Shown: positions 15,296 through 23,030 of the stretch, piece by piece
Numbering within the stretch: position 1 is the first letter of the stretch
Layout of the letters: each line of letters opens with the position of its first letter
Virus record (IMG/VR): IMGVR_UViG_3300042987_000987
Coordinates: 1-29,080 of that record
Reading direction: 5' to 3' (one strand)
DNA length: 29,080 nucleotides
Source of the DNA: a virus
The notes under the pieces: generated by a model
Databases searched by the model: none
What the model was told of the DNA's origin: nothing
What the model saw: only the letters and a program-made list of their open reading frames with translations
Position numbers and translations under genes: made by a program

Positions 15296-15812
15296 GACGC
15301 ACGTAGACGTCGGGTCGCTGAAGTGGCTCGTCGATAACTACGACGTGGCGACGATGGTCGATGTCGGCTGCGGCCCGGGCGGCATGCGCGTCGAGGCTGA
15401 GAAGCTCGGTGTCACGTGGTACGGAGTCGACGGCGACGAGTCCGTGTGGGTACCCGGTTCTCGCATTCATACGCACGACTTCACGCTGGGTTCGTTTAAG
15501 AGTGCCGAGCCGAAGTACGACCTGGGCTGGTCGGTCGAGTTCCTCGAGCACGTCGAGGAGAGGTACGTGCCCAGCTACATGGACCTGTTCTCTCGCTGCC
15601 GCGTGGTGGCGGCGACTGCGGCTCCGCCTGGCTACCCCGGCCACCACCACGTGAACTGTCGGTCGACAGACTACTGGGCCGGAGTCTTTGCGGCCCACGG
15701 GTTCGTGCTCGACGCTGCGGCGACGGCCACTCTAAGGTCGGTGTCGACTATGGTCAAGCCGTTCATGCAGAGGACTGGAATGCTGTTCAGGAGGTACGAC
15801 TACTGTGACTGA
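15207..15812 (+). CDS. Class I SAM-dependent methyltransferase
   Basis: This 201-residue protein has a Rossmann-type motif I (MVDVGCGPGGM, residues 50-60), an acidic end to strand two (YGVDGD, about 72-77) and a post-motif WSVEFLEHVEE. A downstream YPGHHHVN loop is seen in phage methyltransferases of unknown substrate. It starts inside the GIY-YIG gene with GGGAG eight bases upstream of ATG 15207; no later ATG precedes motif I without damaging the fold. Neighbouring glycosyltransferases suggest sugar or glycan methylation, but DNA or protein targets cannot be excluded. No DNA-methyltransferase DPPY/NPPF motif is seen. Confidence 0.7.
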   Translation: MTRSASGEEYPVTFRTEAGTPDHLGGHLNKTHVDVGSLKWLVDNYDVATMVDVGCGPGGMRVEAEKLGVTWYGVDGDESVWVPGSRIHTHDFTLGSFKSAEPKYDLGWSVEFLEHVEERYVPSYMDLFSRCRVVAATAAPPGYPGHHHVNCRSTDYWAGVFAAHGFVLDAAATATLRSVSTMVKPFMQRTGMLFRRYDYCD

Positions 15813-16620
15813 CCGCATCAAGCTCTTCGTAGGCTGCGCACCGAACGGCGAGGACGCCGAGTCCCAGATGGTTCTCGAGTACACCGCTCGAAAGCACTCG
15901 TCTCTGCCGATAGACATCGTGTGGATGCGCGTCAGCGCCGACCCAAAGAGCTTCTGGTTCGGATGGAACACGAGCGAGTGGTCGACGCCGTTCTCAGGAT
16001 TCAGGTGGGGAATCCCTGAGTACTGCGGTCACAGCGGAGAAGCGATCTACATGGACTCGGACATGATCATCATGGCCGACCTAGCCGAGCTGTGGCGCGC
16101 TCCGTGGAACGTCGGTGACGTACCGCACGCTGTCGTTCAGGCTAAGGGCGGGTGGAGGTTCTGCGTGGCTAAGTGGGACTGTCGAAAGACGTACAACCAC
16201 ATTCTTCCAATCGACCGCCTGAGGTCTCAGGCCAACGCGCACCAGCGACAGTTCTCATACTTTGCGAACAGCCCGGAGCTGGTGCAGGTGTTCGACCGTC
16301 AGTGGAACAACTTCGACGGCGAGAACGATCCGCTCGACCAGATAAAGATACTCCACTACACCGACATGTCGACACAACCCCACGCCAAGTACGCCGTGCC
16401 GCGCCTCACAGCAGCCAAGCAGACGCACTGGTTCGACGGTGAGTTTCGTCAGCACAGGCGCGCCGACGTGGTCGAGCTATTTGATCGAATGTACGACGAA
16501 GCGTCTCGCGCCGGCTACAGTGCTTCGCAGTACGTGCCTGAGAAGCTCGTCAAGTACTCTAAGAAGAGCCAGGCTGGGTACACCGCAGCCAACGGCTTCG
16601 ACGTCACGAGGGGACAGTGA
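15805..16620 (+). CDS. Glycosyltransferase, GT-A fold (GT8-like)
   Basis: This 271-residue protein opens with a beta strand (IKLFVGCAP). The nucleotide-sugar metal motif DxD sits at D84-S85-D86 in IYMDSDMIIMADLAELW, a classic GT8-type context. A C-terminal ILHYTDM resembles the HxG/HY metal-binding element of GT8 enzymes. It would transfer a sugar from a nucleotide donor; donor and acceptor are not predictable. No membrane helix or signal is present, so it acts in the cytoplasm. GTG start overlaps the methyltransferase by eight bases; its stop overlaps the next GTG by four. Confidence 0.75.
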   Translation: MTDRIKLFVGCAPNGEDAESQMVLEYTARKHSSLPIDIVWMRVSADPKSFWFGWNTSEWSTPFSGFRWGIPEYCGHSGEAIYMDSDMIIMADLAELWRAPWNVGDVPHAVVQAKGGWRFCVAKWDCRKTYNHILPIDRLRSQANAHQRQFSYFANSPELVQVFDRQWNNFDGENDPLDQIKILHYTDMSTQPHAKYAVPRLTAAKQTHWFDGEFRQHRRADVVELFDRMYDEASRAGYSASQYVPEKLVKYSKKSQAGYTAANGFDVTRGQ

Positions 16621-17333
16621 GCTACCTAGCCTTCACAGCGTGCGACGAGAAGTACTTCTACGCTCACGGACCGGCATACATGCAGTCGTGCATCGAGACT
16701 GGGACTAAGTTCGAGATCGTGGTGGTCGACGCATCTTCAAGTAAAGCCGAGGATATGCGGTCCTACGTCGAGAGCGAGCGCTTTGGTCGAGTGTGCGTCA
16801 TAGAGCGAGCAGAGAACGCTCCACCGATGGATCGAGTCGGATACGCCTGCGCCAGGTTCAAGTATGCTGCTCAAAGAATGCGAGACTCTGAGGAGACGAC
16901 GTCGCTTCTCATAACCGACATCGACTGCCTATTCATTCAGCCTGTACAACAGCCGTCTCGTCCGATCGGTCTCTTCACTCGAGAGTCGCTTCCGGGCACC
17001 GTCGGCTGGGAGCGAGAGGGAACGACTGTAGCTGCCGGCCTAGTCTACGTTCAGGACTCTCCGGTCGGACATCGATTCATCAACGAAGTGGCTAGACAGA
17101 TCGAGACTCTACCGCAGCAGTGGTTCGTAGATCAAGTCGCGCTGAGCCGAGCTGCTACGTCTCTAAGAGTTGAAGAGTTGGGACACCTCCACAAGTTCAC
17201 TCAGCTCGACATGGACTGGGAGTTTAGGTCAGACTCGTTCATCTGGACGGGCAAGGGCGATCGAAAGTACAACAACTTGACGTACACACGAATGAAGCAT
17301 GATCTCGAGAGGAGGTTCGTATTCGCGTCCTAA
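16617..17333 (+). CDS. Glycosyltransferase-like protein with DxD motif
   Basis: This 238-residue protein begins with MSYLAFTACDEKYFYAHGPA and has a DxD at D101-I-D103 in SLLITDIDCLFIQP. VAAGLVYVQDSPVGHRFINE and QQWFVDQVALSRA are typical of GT-A enzymes that use a loaned acceptor pocket. Length is near the lower limit for the fold. It overlaps its neighbours by 4 and 1 bases, placing it in the glycosylation cluster. The fold is moderately sure; the family is not assigned. Confidence 0.65.
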   Translation: MSYLAFTACDEKYFYAHGPAYMQSCIETGTKFEIVVVDASSSKAEDMRSYVESERFGRVCVIERAENAPPMDRVGYACARFKYAAQRMRDSEETTSLLITDIDCLFIQPVQQPSRPIGLFTRESLPGTVGWEREGTTVAAGLVYVQDSPVGHRFINEVARQIETLPQQWFVDQVALSRAATSLRVEELGHLHKFTQLDMDWEFRSDSFIWTGKGDRKYNNLTYTRMKHDLERRFVFAS

Positions 17334-18343
17334 TGCTCAGGCCCAGGATGGACGTCACCTTCAAGGAGGGTGCCGTTCCGTCCGAGAGAGGTTCAATACC
17401 ACCGATTCGACGGCACTGGATCAACTTCATCGACCGAATAGTCGATGCTCATCGCGACCGAGGTGACTTCGTTGAGGATCGTGAGAAGCCGCTCTGGCAG
17501 TTCAGTCCGAGCGAAGTCAACGGCGATGCGTTCGATCTGGTGTATGTTCCGCATCGTGAAGCTAAGACATTTTCTGTATCTGATCCGCGCGTGACGGTTA
17601 GGTACTACATGCAGACGGTGTTTCCCGAGAGGTTCTATGTAGACCGTCTCGGGTGGGCCGGCGGTGTCTTAACCTACCCGTGCTTCGAACTGATCTCTAA
17701 GGGTCATCGTCTCCTTCGCGATAGAGATGAGAAAACGCTACGCGCGATCGGCGCCCTCAGAGTTAGATCTCAACGAAACGAGAGTAAGTTTGAGCAGCCT
17801 CCGCTCGATCATAAGATCAAGCTGCCGAGCGACTACGTGTTCTTTCCGTGCCAGCTGCCGCACGACGAGACGATACGATCGCACAGCAATTGGTCCGTCG
17901 CTCGAGCGCTGGTCGAGACTCTGGAGTCAGCGGCTCGAGTCGGTCTCAGCGTAGTCGTGAAGGGCCACCCAGTCAATCCTGGCAGCATGATCGACCTTAA
18001 GAATATCGCGTATAAATACGACCACGCGACTTGGGTGGACGACGCTTCAGTGCACCAACTCATCGCAGGCTCTCGCTTAGTCGCCTGCGTGAACTCTGGT
18101 GTGGGACTCGAGGCTGTCGTTTACGGCAAGCCCGTGGTTACCTTTGGTCGCTCCGACTACGACGTCGTGACTATGAACGTCGAGAGGCACTACGACCAGT
18201 ACGGGGAACCGGCGAGCGACGCACTGGACGGGTGGCTCACTGCGCCGCACGTCTTCGACGAGGAAGTGAGGATGGGCTTTCTAGCCGGATGGTGCGACTG
18301 GACGTACGACACGACTGACGTTGACTTTAACTCAAGAATCTAA
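17333..18343 (+). CDS. Capsule-polysaccharide-synthesis-like glycosyltransferase (KpsC/KpsS type)
   Basis: This 336-residue protein has the C-terminal signature of the capsule synthesis family: YVFFPCQLPHDETIRSHSNW (about 165-185), VVVKGHPVNPGSM, then ATWVDDASVHQLIAGSRLVA and NSGVGLEAVVYGKPVVTFGR. In KpsC and KpsS, proteins of this family are GT-B-like beta-Kdo transferases that build the lipid-linked Kdo primer of capsules. The phage protein is a single domain and lacks any export partner. It could add Kdo-like or other sugars to a phage-made glycan or alter the host surface. TATAAATA at 18011 is coding. Confidence 0.7.
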   Translation: MLRPRMDVTFKEGAVPSERGSIPPIRRHWINFIDRIVDAHRDRGDFVEDREKPLWQFSPSEVNGDAFDLVYVPHREAKTFSVSDPRVTVRYYMQTVFPERFYVDRLGWAGGVLTYPCFELISKGHRLLRDRDEKTLRAIGALRVRSQRNESKFEQPPLDHKIKLPSDYVFFPCQLPHDETIRSHSNWSVARALVETLESAARVGLSVVVKGHPVNPGSMIDLKNIAYKYDHATWVDDASVHQLIAGSRLVACVNSGVGLEAVVYGKPVVTFGRSDYDVVTMNVERHYDQYGEPASDALDGWLTAPHVFDEEVRMGFLAGWCDWTYDTTDVDFNSRI

Positions 18344-18355
18344 GGAGACACTGAA

Positions 18356-18793
18356 GTGAGCTACTGGGGATACCACTACATCATGGACTGCCGCTCGTGC
18401 GACGTCGATAAGGTTCGGAGTCGCGACAACATCGCTGAGTTCGTCAAGGCACTCGTCGTCGGGATCGACATGAAGGCGTACGGCCCGCCGATGATCGAGC
18501 ACTTCGCTACGCACAACGCAGACGCTGCCGGCTACTCGATGGTGCAGCTCATCGAGACGTCGTCGATCACCGGACACTTCGTCGATAAGAACGGAGACGC
18601 GTACATCGACATCTTCTCTTGTAAGCCTTTCGACGGTGACACTGCCCGGCGCATCGCAGTCGATTACTTCAATCCCCAGCAGGTCCGCTCGTCGTTCTTA
18701 GTTCGCGACGCTCGAGAGGCCGGCGCGTCTCCCGGCTCGTCGCTGAAGAGCTGGAACCAGTGGACGTCGTTCTCTAAGTCCGCGGACGACTGA
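18356..18793 (+). CDS. Divergent S-adenosylmethionine decarboxylase-family protein (phage type)
   Basis: This 145-residue protein begins WGYHYIMDCRSCD and contains YGPPMIEHFATHN, GYSMVQLIETSSITGHF and GDAYIDIFSCKPF. It is the SpeD-like type known in T4-like cyanophages. Aligned with the canonical neighbour, S69, H74 and C89 occupy exactly the same positions and spacings as the pyruvoyl-forming Ser, processing His and catalytic Cys. However, the residue before the scissile serine is Thr68 instead of Glu, and the usual ESHxxxHTWPE string is lost. It may self-process poorly, act on another substrate, or pair with the canonical subunit. GTG start follows AAGGAG. Confidence 0.7.
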   Translation: MSYWGYHYIMDCRSCDVDKVRSRDNIAEFVKALVVGIDMKAYGPPMIEHFATHNADAAGYSMVQLIETSSITGHFVDKNGDAYIDIFSCKPFDGDTARRIAVDYFNPQQVRSSFLVRDAREAGASPGSSLKSWNQWTSFSKSADD

Positions 18794-18794
18794 C

Positions 18795-19166
18795 GTGCTG
18801 GAGAAGACAGTGACTCGCCTCGGCAGGCACGCCATCGCAGAACTGTGGGACTGCGACGTCGAGGTCCTACGAGACGAGTCGCTGCTCGACACGCTGTTCC
18901 GAGCGGCCTGCGAGGCCGCCGGAGCAACGATCCTTCACTCTCACTTTCATAAGTTTGGAGACGAGGGTGGAGTCACGGGCGTGGTAGTCTTGGCTGAGAG
19001 CCACGCCAGCGTCCACACTTGGCCGGAGCATGGATACGCTGCGGTCGACGTCTTCATGTGCGGAAACTGCGACCCGCAGAAAGCGCTGAACATCATCAAG
19101 CGAGCCACTCAGGCTAAGATTCGAGACAAAGTCACGCTTCAGCGCGGAGTACTTGAAAACAAATAG
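18795..19166 (+). CDS. speD: S-adenosylmethionine decarboxylase proenzyme
   Basis: This 123-residue protein is a canonical short (Thermotoga-type) SpeD. HSHFHKFGDEGGVTGVVVLA leads to ESHASVHTWPEHGYAAVDVF and MCG. Self-cleavage would occur between Glu68 and Ser69 to create the pyruvoyl group; His74 (processing) and Cys89 (proton donor) have the expected spacing of +5 and +20. It makes decarboxylated AdoMet, the aminopropyl donor for spermidine. No spermidine synthase lies in this window, so the host SpeE would be needed. GTG start is one base after the previous stop. It is the last gene before the promoter at 19167. Confidence 0.93.
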   Translation: MLEKTVTRLGRHAIAELWDCDVEVLRDESLLDTLFRAACEAAGATILHSHFHKFGDEGGVTGVVVLAESHASVHTWPEHGYAAVDVFMCGNCDPQKALNIIKRATQAKIRDKVTLQRGVLENK

Positions 19167-19195
19167 TTGACATCTCGTCGCCGTCGTGGTACTAT
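19167..19195 (+). promoter_or_regulatory. Sigma70-like promoter with extended -10
   Basis: TTGACA at 19167-19172, 17-bp spacer, TACTAT at 19190-19195 preceded by TGG. Start expected near 19202. The spacer end GCCGTCGTGGTA is nearly identical to GCCGCCGTGGTA in the promoter at 21880. It begins right after the speD stop and drives the block of small genes from 19237. Confidence 0.7.
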
Positions 19196-19236
19196 ACTCT
19201 TATAGGTTGGTGAATGCAAAGCTACGGGATACTGAC

Positions 19237-19647
19237 ATGGGCCTCATGCCTCCGTACTTCAACTCATACGCATCGAGTCGAGCTAAGCCGCGCGTCAAGA
19301 CCGCGTCGCAGCTTCGCGCCGAGGCTGAGTACGCTAAGTTTCTAAAGTCCGTTGGCGTTCGAGGAGTGACGGCCGGCACGCAGCGTAAGCTGCTCCGCGC
19401 CGAGAAAGAGCAGATGTCAGCTGCACTTCCGGCACTCTCGAACGCCATACCCGCCGGAGTCGCGTCGAAGCGCTCGATCCTCACGGATCACGAGTGGCGC
19501 CGCGACTCCGGCGAGTCGGCGGGCACTGTGGACGCTATCCGTGAGAAGGCATCGCGAGCCATGCCTTTGTACAACAAGGGTGGGTACCAGCTCGCGTCTA
19601 AGAGCGAAGACCCAGCCACACTCGGCTCCAGATCAAGAAGGGGATGA
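19237..19647 (+). CDS. Conserved phage hypothetical protein (136 aa)
   Basis: The protein contains MPPYFNSYASSRAKPRVKTA, then QLRAEAEYAKFLKSVGV, IPAGVASKRSILTDHEWRRD and PLYNKGGYQLAS. I recognise this combination from small basic proteins in T4-like and other marine phages, function unknown. It is polar, basic and without cysteines or membrane helices. The frame extends upstream to 19186, but that lies within the promoter; ATG 19237 is preferred (ATG 19246 is also possible). The leader would be about 35 nt. Confidence 0.6.
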   Translation: MGLMPPYFNSYASSRAKPRVKTASQLRAEAEYAKFLKSVGVRGVTAGTQRKLLRAEKEQMSAALPALSNAIPAGVASKRSILTDHEWRRDSGESAGTVDAIREKASRAMPLYNKGGYQLASKSEDPATLGSRSRRG

Positions 19648-19649
19648 CC

Positions 19650-19934
19650 ATGAGCAACGATAAGATTCGTATGCAACAGTGCGATAGCGACTTCGTGTTT
19701 AGACTAAACTGCACCATGATGGGAAACGATAGACGAGCGATTCACATCAATCACGAGTTTTCCATGCCTGACTCTGCAACTCACCAGGACGTCGCAGATC
19801 AGTTCGCAGTGTTTCTTCGAGCGCTGCAGTTCGAGATAAGCGGCCTTCGCGTCGAGGTCGACAATAAGACGTGGACCGATGATGCACACGATCACGTCGA
19901 AGACGATTCTACCTGGGAGGTTCCGCATGACTGA
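19650..19934 (+). CDS. Hypothetical acidic protein (94 aa)
   Basis: The product begins MSNDKIRMQQCDSDFVFRLN and is alpha/beta in appearance, ending with an acidic segment (DDAHDHVEDDSTWEVPHD). AAGGGG ends six bases before ATG 19650; an in-frame ATG at 19644 directly abuts the ribosome site and is less likely. No family is recognised. The last eight bases overlap the following gene. Confidence 0.55.
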   Translation: MSNDKIRMQQCDSDFVFRLNCTMMGNDRRAIHINHEFSMPDSATHQDVADQFAVFLRALQFEISGLRVEVDNKTWTDDAHDHVEDDSTWEVPHD

Positions 19935-20190
19935 GTGGACCAAAGATGCCGTGCGCGCACTGGCTCAGGACCGCGTGATCACCGTCACGTTCAAGAAGAA
20001 GAACGGCGACACACGAATCATGGACTGCACTCTCCTCGAGAAGTTCCTTCCCGTGCAGCTGGACATCGAGAACACTACGACGCGCGACAACCCCGACGTG
20101 TTGGTTGTGTGGGACATCACGTCTGGGGGATGGAGGTCGTTCCGAATCGACTCCATCATCGCGATCGAGAACTCACCGAGGGCTGGCTAG
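19927..20190 (+). CDS. Small SH3-barrel-like phage protein (87 aa)
   Basis: The protein has MTEWTKDAVRALAQDRVITV, then TFKKKNGDTRIMDCTL, VLVVWDIT and GGWRSFRIDSI. The xVTFxKKxGxxRxMxCTL start and WRSFRxDxI end match a small beta-barrel family common in phages (DUF2693-like), thought to bind nucleic acids or proteins; function is unknown. The start at 19927 follows GGAGG at 19917-19921, although the frame opens further upstream. Eight-base overlap with the preceding gene. Confidence 0.65.
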   Translation: MTEWTKDAVRALAQDRVITVTFKKKNGDTRIMDCTLLEKFLPVQLDIENTTTRDNPDVLVVWDITSGGWRSFRIDSIIAIENSPRAG

Positions 20191-20238
20191 TCGATAGATA
20201 GATATAGAGTCGTCATGCTTTTGAGGAGGACGTGACCA

Positions 20239-21234
20239 GTGACTAAGATCAACGTGACCGGTGGCATCGATGCCGGGGAGCTCAAAGCCCTAGCGACTTC
20301 GATGGGTCCAGCTACAGACGGGACCTACGCTCACATCGGATCACAGGGTGGCACCGAGCAGATGATGGCTGGTCTCAAGAAGAGAGTCCCAGCCGACCTC
20401 CTCGATAAGTTCAACATCATCTGCTCTCGCGTTCGGACCGTCGACCAGAGCAAGAAGAACATACTGTGGCTTCACGACACTTGGGACGACCCGGAGTCTG
20501 AGCACCTCGAGAAGGAGGAAAGCCGCAAGCGGTTCACTAAGCTAGTGTTCGTGTCTCACTACCAGCAGGCGACGTACAACATCGGGCGCGGCGTCCCGCA
20601 CAGCGACGGTGTGGTTCTACAGAACGCCATCGTTCCGATCCCCGAGCACGAGAAGCCGACGGGAAACATTCGCCTGGTCTATCACACCACGCCGCACCGC
20701 GGCCTGGACCTACTCGTTCCGGTGGTCGAGAAGATCGCTGAGAGCGTGCCTGGCATTCATCTCGACGTGTTCTCGTCCTTTAAGATCTACGGCTGGGGTA
20801 AGCGAGACGAGGACTACGCCAAGCTGTTCCAGCGCATCGAGCGCCACCCCAACATGACGTACCACGGCTTTCAGCCGAACGACGTGGTTCGAGAGGCGCT
20901 GCAGCGAGCACACATCTATGCGTATCCCTGCATCTGGCCTGAGACCTCGTGCATCTCGGTCCTCGAGGCTATGTCAGCCGGCTGCGAGGTGGTGTGCCCG
21001 TCGTTCGCTGCTCTGCCTGAGACATGCGCTAACTTCGCCTCGATGTACCCATTCGTCGAGGACTACAACCAGCACGCCAACATCTTCTACAGCGTGCTGA
21101 TGTCGGTCATTCGCAACTACCGCAGCGATGGCGGAGTCAATAAGAGGAAGTACCAGAAGACCTACTTCGACAACTTCTACAGCTGGGACTATCGAGCAAC
21201 TCAGTGGACCGGATTCTTGAAGTCGCTGACATAG
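20239..21234 (+). CDS. Glycosyltransferase family 4-like protein
   Basis: This 331-residue GT-B protein has an ordinary N-terminal acceptor domain (ILWLHDTWDDPES; LVFVSHYQQATY) and a C-terminal donor domain. The latter has RLVYHTTPHRGLDLLVPVVE, YHGFQPNDVVREALQRAHIY and the EX7E retaining motif E235-E243 in PETSCISVLEAMSAG. It transfers a sugar from a nucleotide sugar with retention. Related single-domain GT4 enzymes are common in T4-like cyanophages. Start GTG 20239 has GAGGAGG upstream at 20223-20229. The gap 20191-20238 contains a short GATA repeat and no evident promoter. Confidence 0.82.
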   Translation: MTKINVTGGIDAGELKALATSMGPATDGTYAHIGSQGGTEQMMAGLKKRVPADLLDKFNIICSRVRTVDQSKKNILWLHDTWDDPESEHLEKEESRKRFTKLVFVSHYQQATYNIGRGVPHSDGVVLQNAIVPIPEHEKPTGNIRLVYHTTPHRGLDLLVPVVEKIAESVPGIHLDVFSSFKIYGWGKRDEDYAKLFQRIERHPNMTYHGFQPNDVVREALQRAHIYAYPCIWPETSCISVLEAMSAGCEVVCPSFAALPETCANFASMYPFVEDYNQHANIFYSVLMSVIRNYRSDGGVNKRKYQKTYFDNFYSWDYRATQWTGFLKSLT

Positions 21235-21243
21235 AGAATCAGA

Positions 21244-21879
21244 ATGAGCTTCTTAGTATCAAACCTTCCGCCAGTCAACTGCTTCGTCAGGCGCGAGTAC
21301 CTCTACGACTTCAAGAGTGGTCACGGAGAACTCGAGCCGTGCATATGGATCAGTCTGAAGAGCATACGTGGTCAAGCGTTTCGCATAGAGGTGTACCTAC
21401 CAAGATACGGCGCAATGTACGACAAGCTGCCTCTCGACGCATTCGTGAGCAGGAAGACTGACCTAAAGCCGGAAGAGTTCCTCTCTCTCGACACGCTTCA
21501 GATCTGGGACTGCTTCAGCTACGACATGGCGGTGATTCAGAAAGCGTTTCTCAGGAACCTAAGCTGCAAGTTCTACGCTAAGGATAAGAAGTTTCACCAC
21601 GGGAACTACATGTTCACCGTCGACCACGCGTCACCCGACCTCAACATGATAGACACCAGCTTCGCTGAGAGTCCAGAAGATCACAAGAGTTTCAACTTCA
21701 TCGAGCTGTCTAACGGTCAGTATGCGGCTCAACCAAACAATCGAGTCATATTCTTTGACGCGGCGAGCAACCCAAAAGAGATGCTCTTTCCAGACTTCAA
21801 GGTCTGCACGAAGAAGTACGTGGTGGAGACCAATCCAAAGTGGCGTCTCGGAGACTCAGATACTGTTACGTATGAGTGA
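21244..21879 (+). CDS. Conserved T4-like phage hypothetical protein (211 aa)
   Basis: The protein contains SFLVSNLPPVNCFVRREYLY, HGELEPCIWISLKSIRGQAF and RIEVYLPRYGAMYDKLPL. These blocks are strongly conserved among T4-like cyanophages in my memory, always as an uncharacterised protein. It is alpha/beta, soluble, with scattered cysteines not arranged as a metal site. It sits between the GT4 gene and the promoter at 21880, and its stop is one base before the TTGACA box. No function can be offered. Confidence 0.65.
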   Translation: MSFLVSNLPPVNCFVRREYLYDFKSGHGELEPCIWISLKSIRGQAFRIEVYLPRYGAMYDKLPLDAFVSRKTDLKPEEFLSLDTLQIWDCFSYDMAVIQKAFLRNLSCKFYAKDKKFHHGNYMFTVDHASPDLNMIDTSFAESPEDHKSFNFIELSNGQYAAQPNNRVIFFDAASNPKEMLFPDFKVCTKKYVVETNPKWRLGDSDTVTYE

Positions 21880-21908
21880 TTGACAATGAGTAGCCGCCGT
21901 GGTATAAT
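21880..21908 (+). promoter_or_regulatory. Consensus sigma70-like promoter, probably giving a leaderless mRNA
   Basis: TTGACA at 21880-21885, 17-bp spacer, TATAAT at 21903-21908 preceded by TGG. It is a perfect match at both boxes. The expected transcription start is 21914-21916, exactly at the ATG (21915-21917) of the next gene. Confidence 0.85.
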
Positions 21909-21914
21909 CTGACT

Positions 21915-23030
21915 ATGGGAAAGAACCTACTCAAGAGCGTTAAGAAGCGCGCGACTCGCACGATCGTGCCTCGTGGCTTTGACACGAAGTACCTCGGCGA
22001 GGAGCCGACCTGGTCTGGTCCAGCTACGGAAGCAGACCTTGGTAAGGCGCTGAACTGGTACAACTACATGGTGGACGAGAAGCAGTGCCGAGAGTTTCTC
22101 GGCGAGTGGATGTCCACGCAGAGCGCGTACTCGTCTCGAGTCGACGCTCTCAGCGAGCTTCCCGACTGGAAGTTTCAAGGAACGATCGGTGCCCTAGCTC
22201 GAATGATGAGCCGCGGTCTGACTCTTCGCGACGACATGATGGCGCGCTTTCGCGCTCGTCTCGACGGTCTCTTAGCATCCACTACTCAGAGAGTCGAGAA
22301 GAAGGCCGAGCCCGTAGCCGAGCGCGTTCGCGTCAGCCCCGACAGCTACTTCGTGGCCGAGGTCGACTTTCAGATCGACGAGTTCGTACGAAACAAGTGC
22401 TCGAGCGAGTGGTCGATGTACGACACGCTGAAGAGCAGCTCCACTCCGAGTCCGATCGCCAACCGCGTCGCCGCTCACTTCTCTCGTCTGCGAGACGAGC
22501 TGGCAGAGGCTGTCGATGGTGGAGACGACCAGCTTCGCGAGGCGTACCGCACGTACTCGAAGAAGCAGCTCCGAGCGTTCCGAGAGTTCGTCGATAAGAT
22601 CGTGACTGAGTGTCAGACCTGGAGCGGAAACACTAAGAAGGCACGCGCTCCACGTAAGAAGCGCGTCAAGACCGCCGACCAGCTGACTAAGCGAGTCAAG
22701 TACCTGCGCGAGCACTCCGGACTGAAGCTTGTGAGCGTCGCACCGACTAGCATCGTCGGCGCTCGAGTGCTCTGGACCTACAACGTCAAGACTAAGGCTC
22801 TGGCTCGGTACGAGTGGGCCGAGGGTGAGTTCGAGGTCCGTGGGTCTACGCTGACTGGGTACGCCGTCGCCGGGCAGAAGCGACTTCGCAAGCCCGAGTC
22901 GATGCTGCCGAGCGTATCGACCGGCGGACCGAAGGCGGCCGACAAGGCGTTCCTCGACATCAAGACTAAGATGTCTCAACCCAACGGTCGCCTGAACGAC
23001 CAGACCATCCTACTGCGAGTGGTGCGATGA
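21915..23030 (+). CDS. Large conserved T4-like phage protein of unknown function (371 aa)
   Basis: This 371-residue protein begins with a basic N-terminus (MGKNLLKSVKKRATRTIVPR). KYLGEEPTWSGPATEADLGK then ALNWYNYMVDEKQCREFLGE follows, a motif I recall from a widely conserved T4-like cyanophage protein. The middle is helical and charged, with low-complexity KKARAPRKKRVKTADQLTKR near residue 245; the end is beta-rich (VGARVLWTYNVKTKALARYE). ATG 21915 coincides with the predicted transcription start and no Shine-Dalgarno exists, so it may be translated from a leaderless mRNA; GTG 21966 is a weaker alternative. Position before RNase H suggests a replication-related role by association only. Confidence 0.7.
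   Translation: MGKNLLKSVKKRATRTIVPRGFDTKYLGEEPTWSGPATEADLGKALNWYNYMVDEKQCREFLGEWMSTQSAYSSRVDALSELPDWKFQGTIGALARMMSRGLTLRDDMMARFRARLDGLLASTTQRVEKKAEPVAERVRVSPDSYFVAEVDFQIDEFVRNKCSSEWSMYDTLKSSSTPSPIANRVAAHFSRLRDELAEAVDGGDDQLREAYRTYSKKQLRAFREFVDKIVTECQTWSGNTKKARAPRKKRVKTADQLTKRVKYLREHSGLKLVSVAPTSIVGARVLWTYNVKTKALARYEWAEGEFEVRGSTLTGYAVAGQKRLRKPESMLPSVSTGGPKAADKAFLDIKTKMSQPNGRLNDQTILLRVVR

Noticed and set aside
18011-18018. TATAAATA, a perfect T4 late-promoter core
   Set aside because: It lies inside the capsule-synthesis-like gene and is explained by the codons for YKY; no late-type gene follows closely.
20200-20216. Short GATA tandem repeat before the GT4 gene
   Set aside because: Only about three units, with no promoter boxes or hairpin around it; not enough to call a regulatory element.
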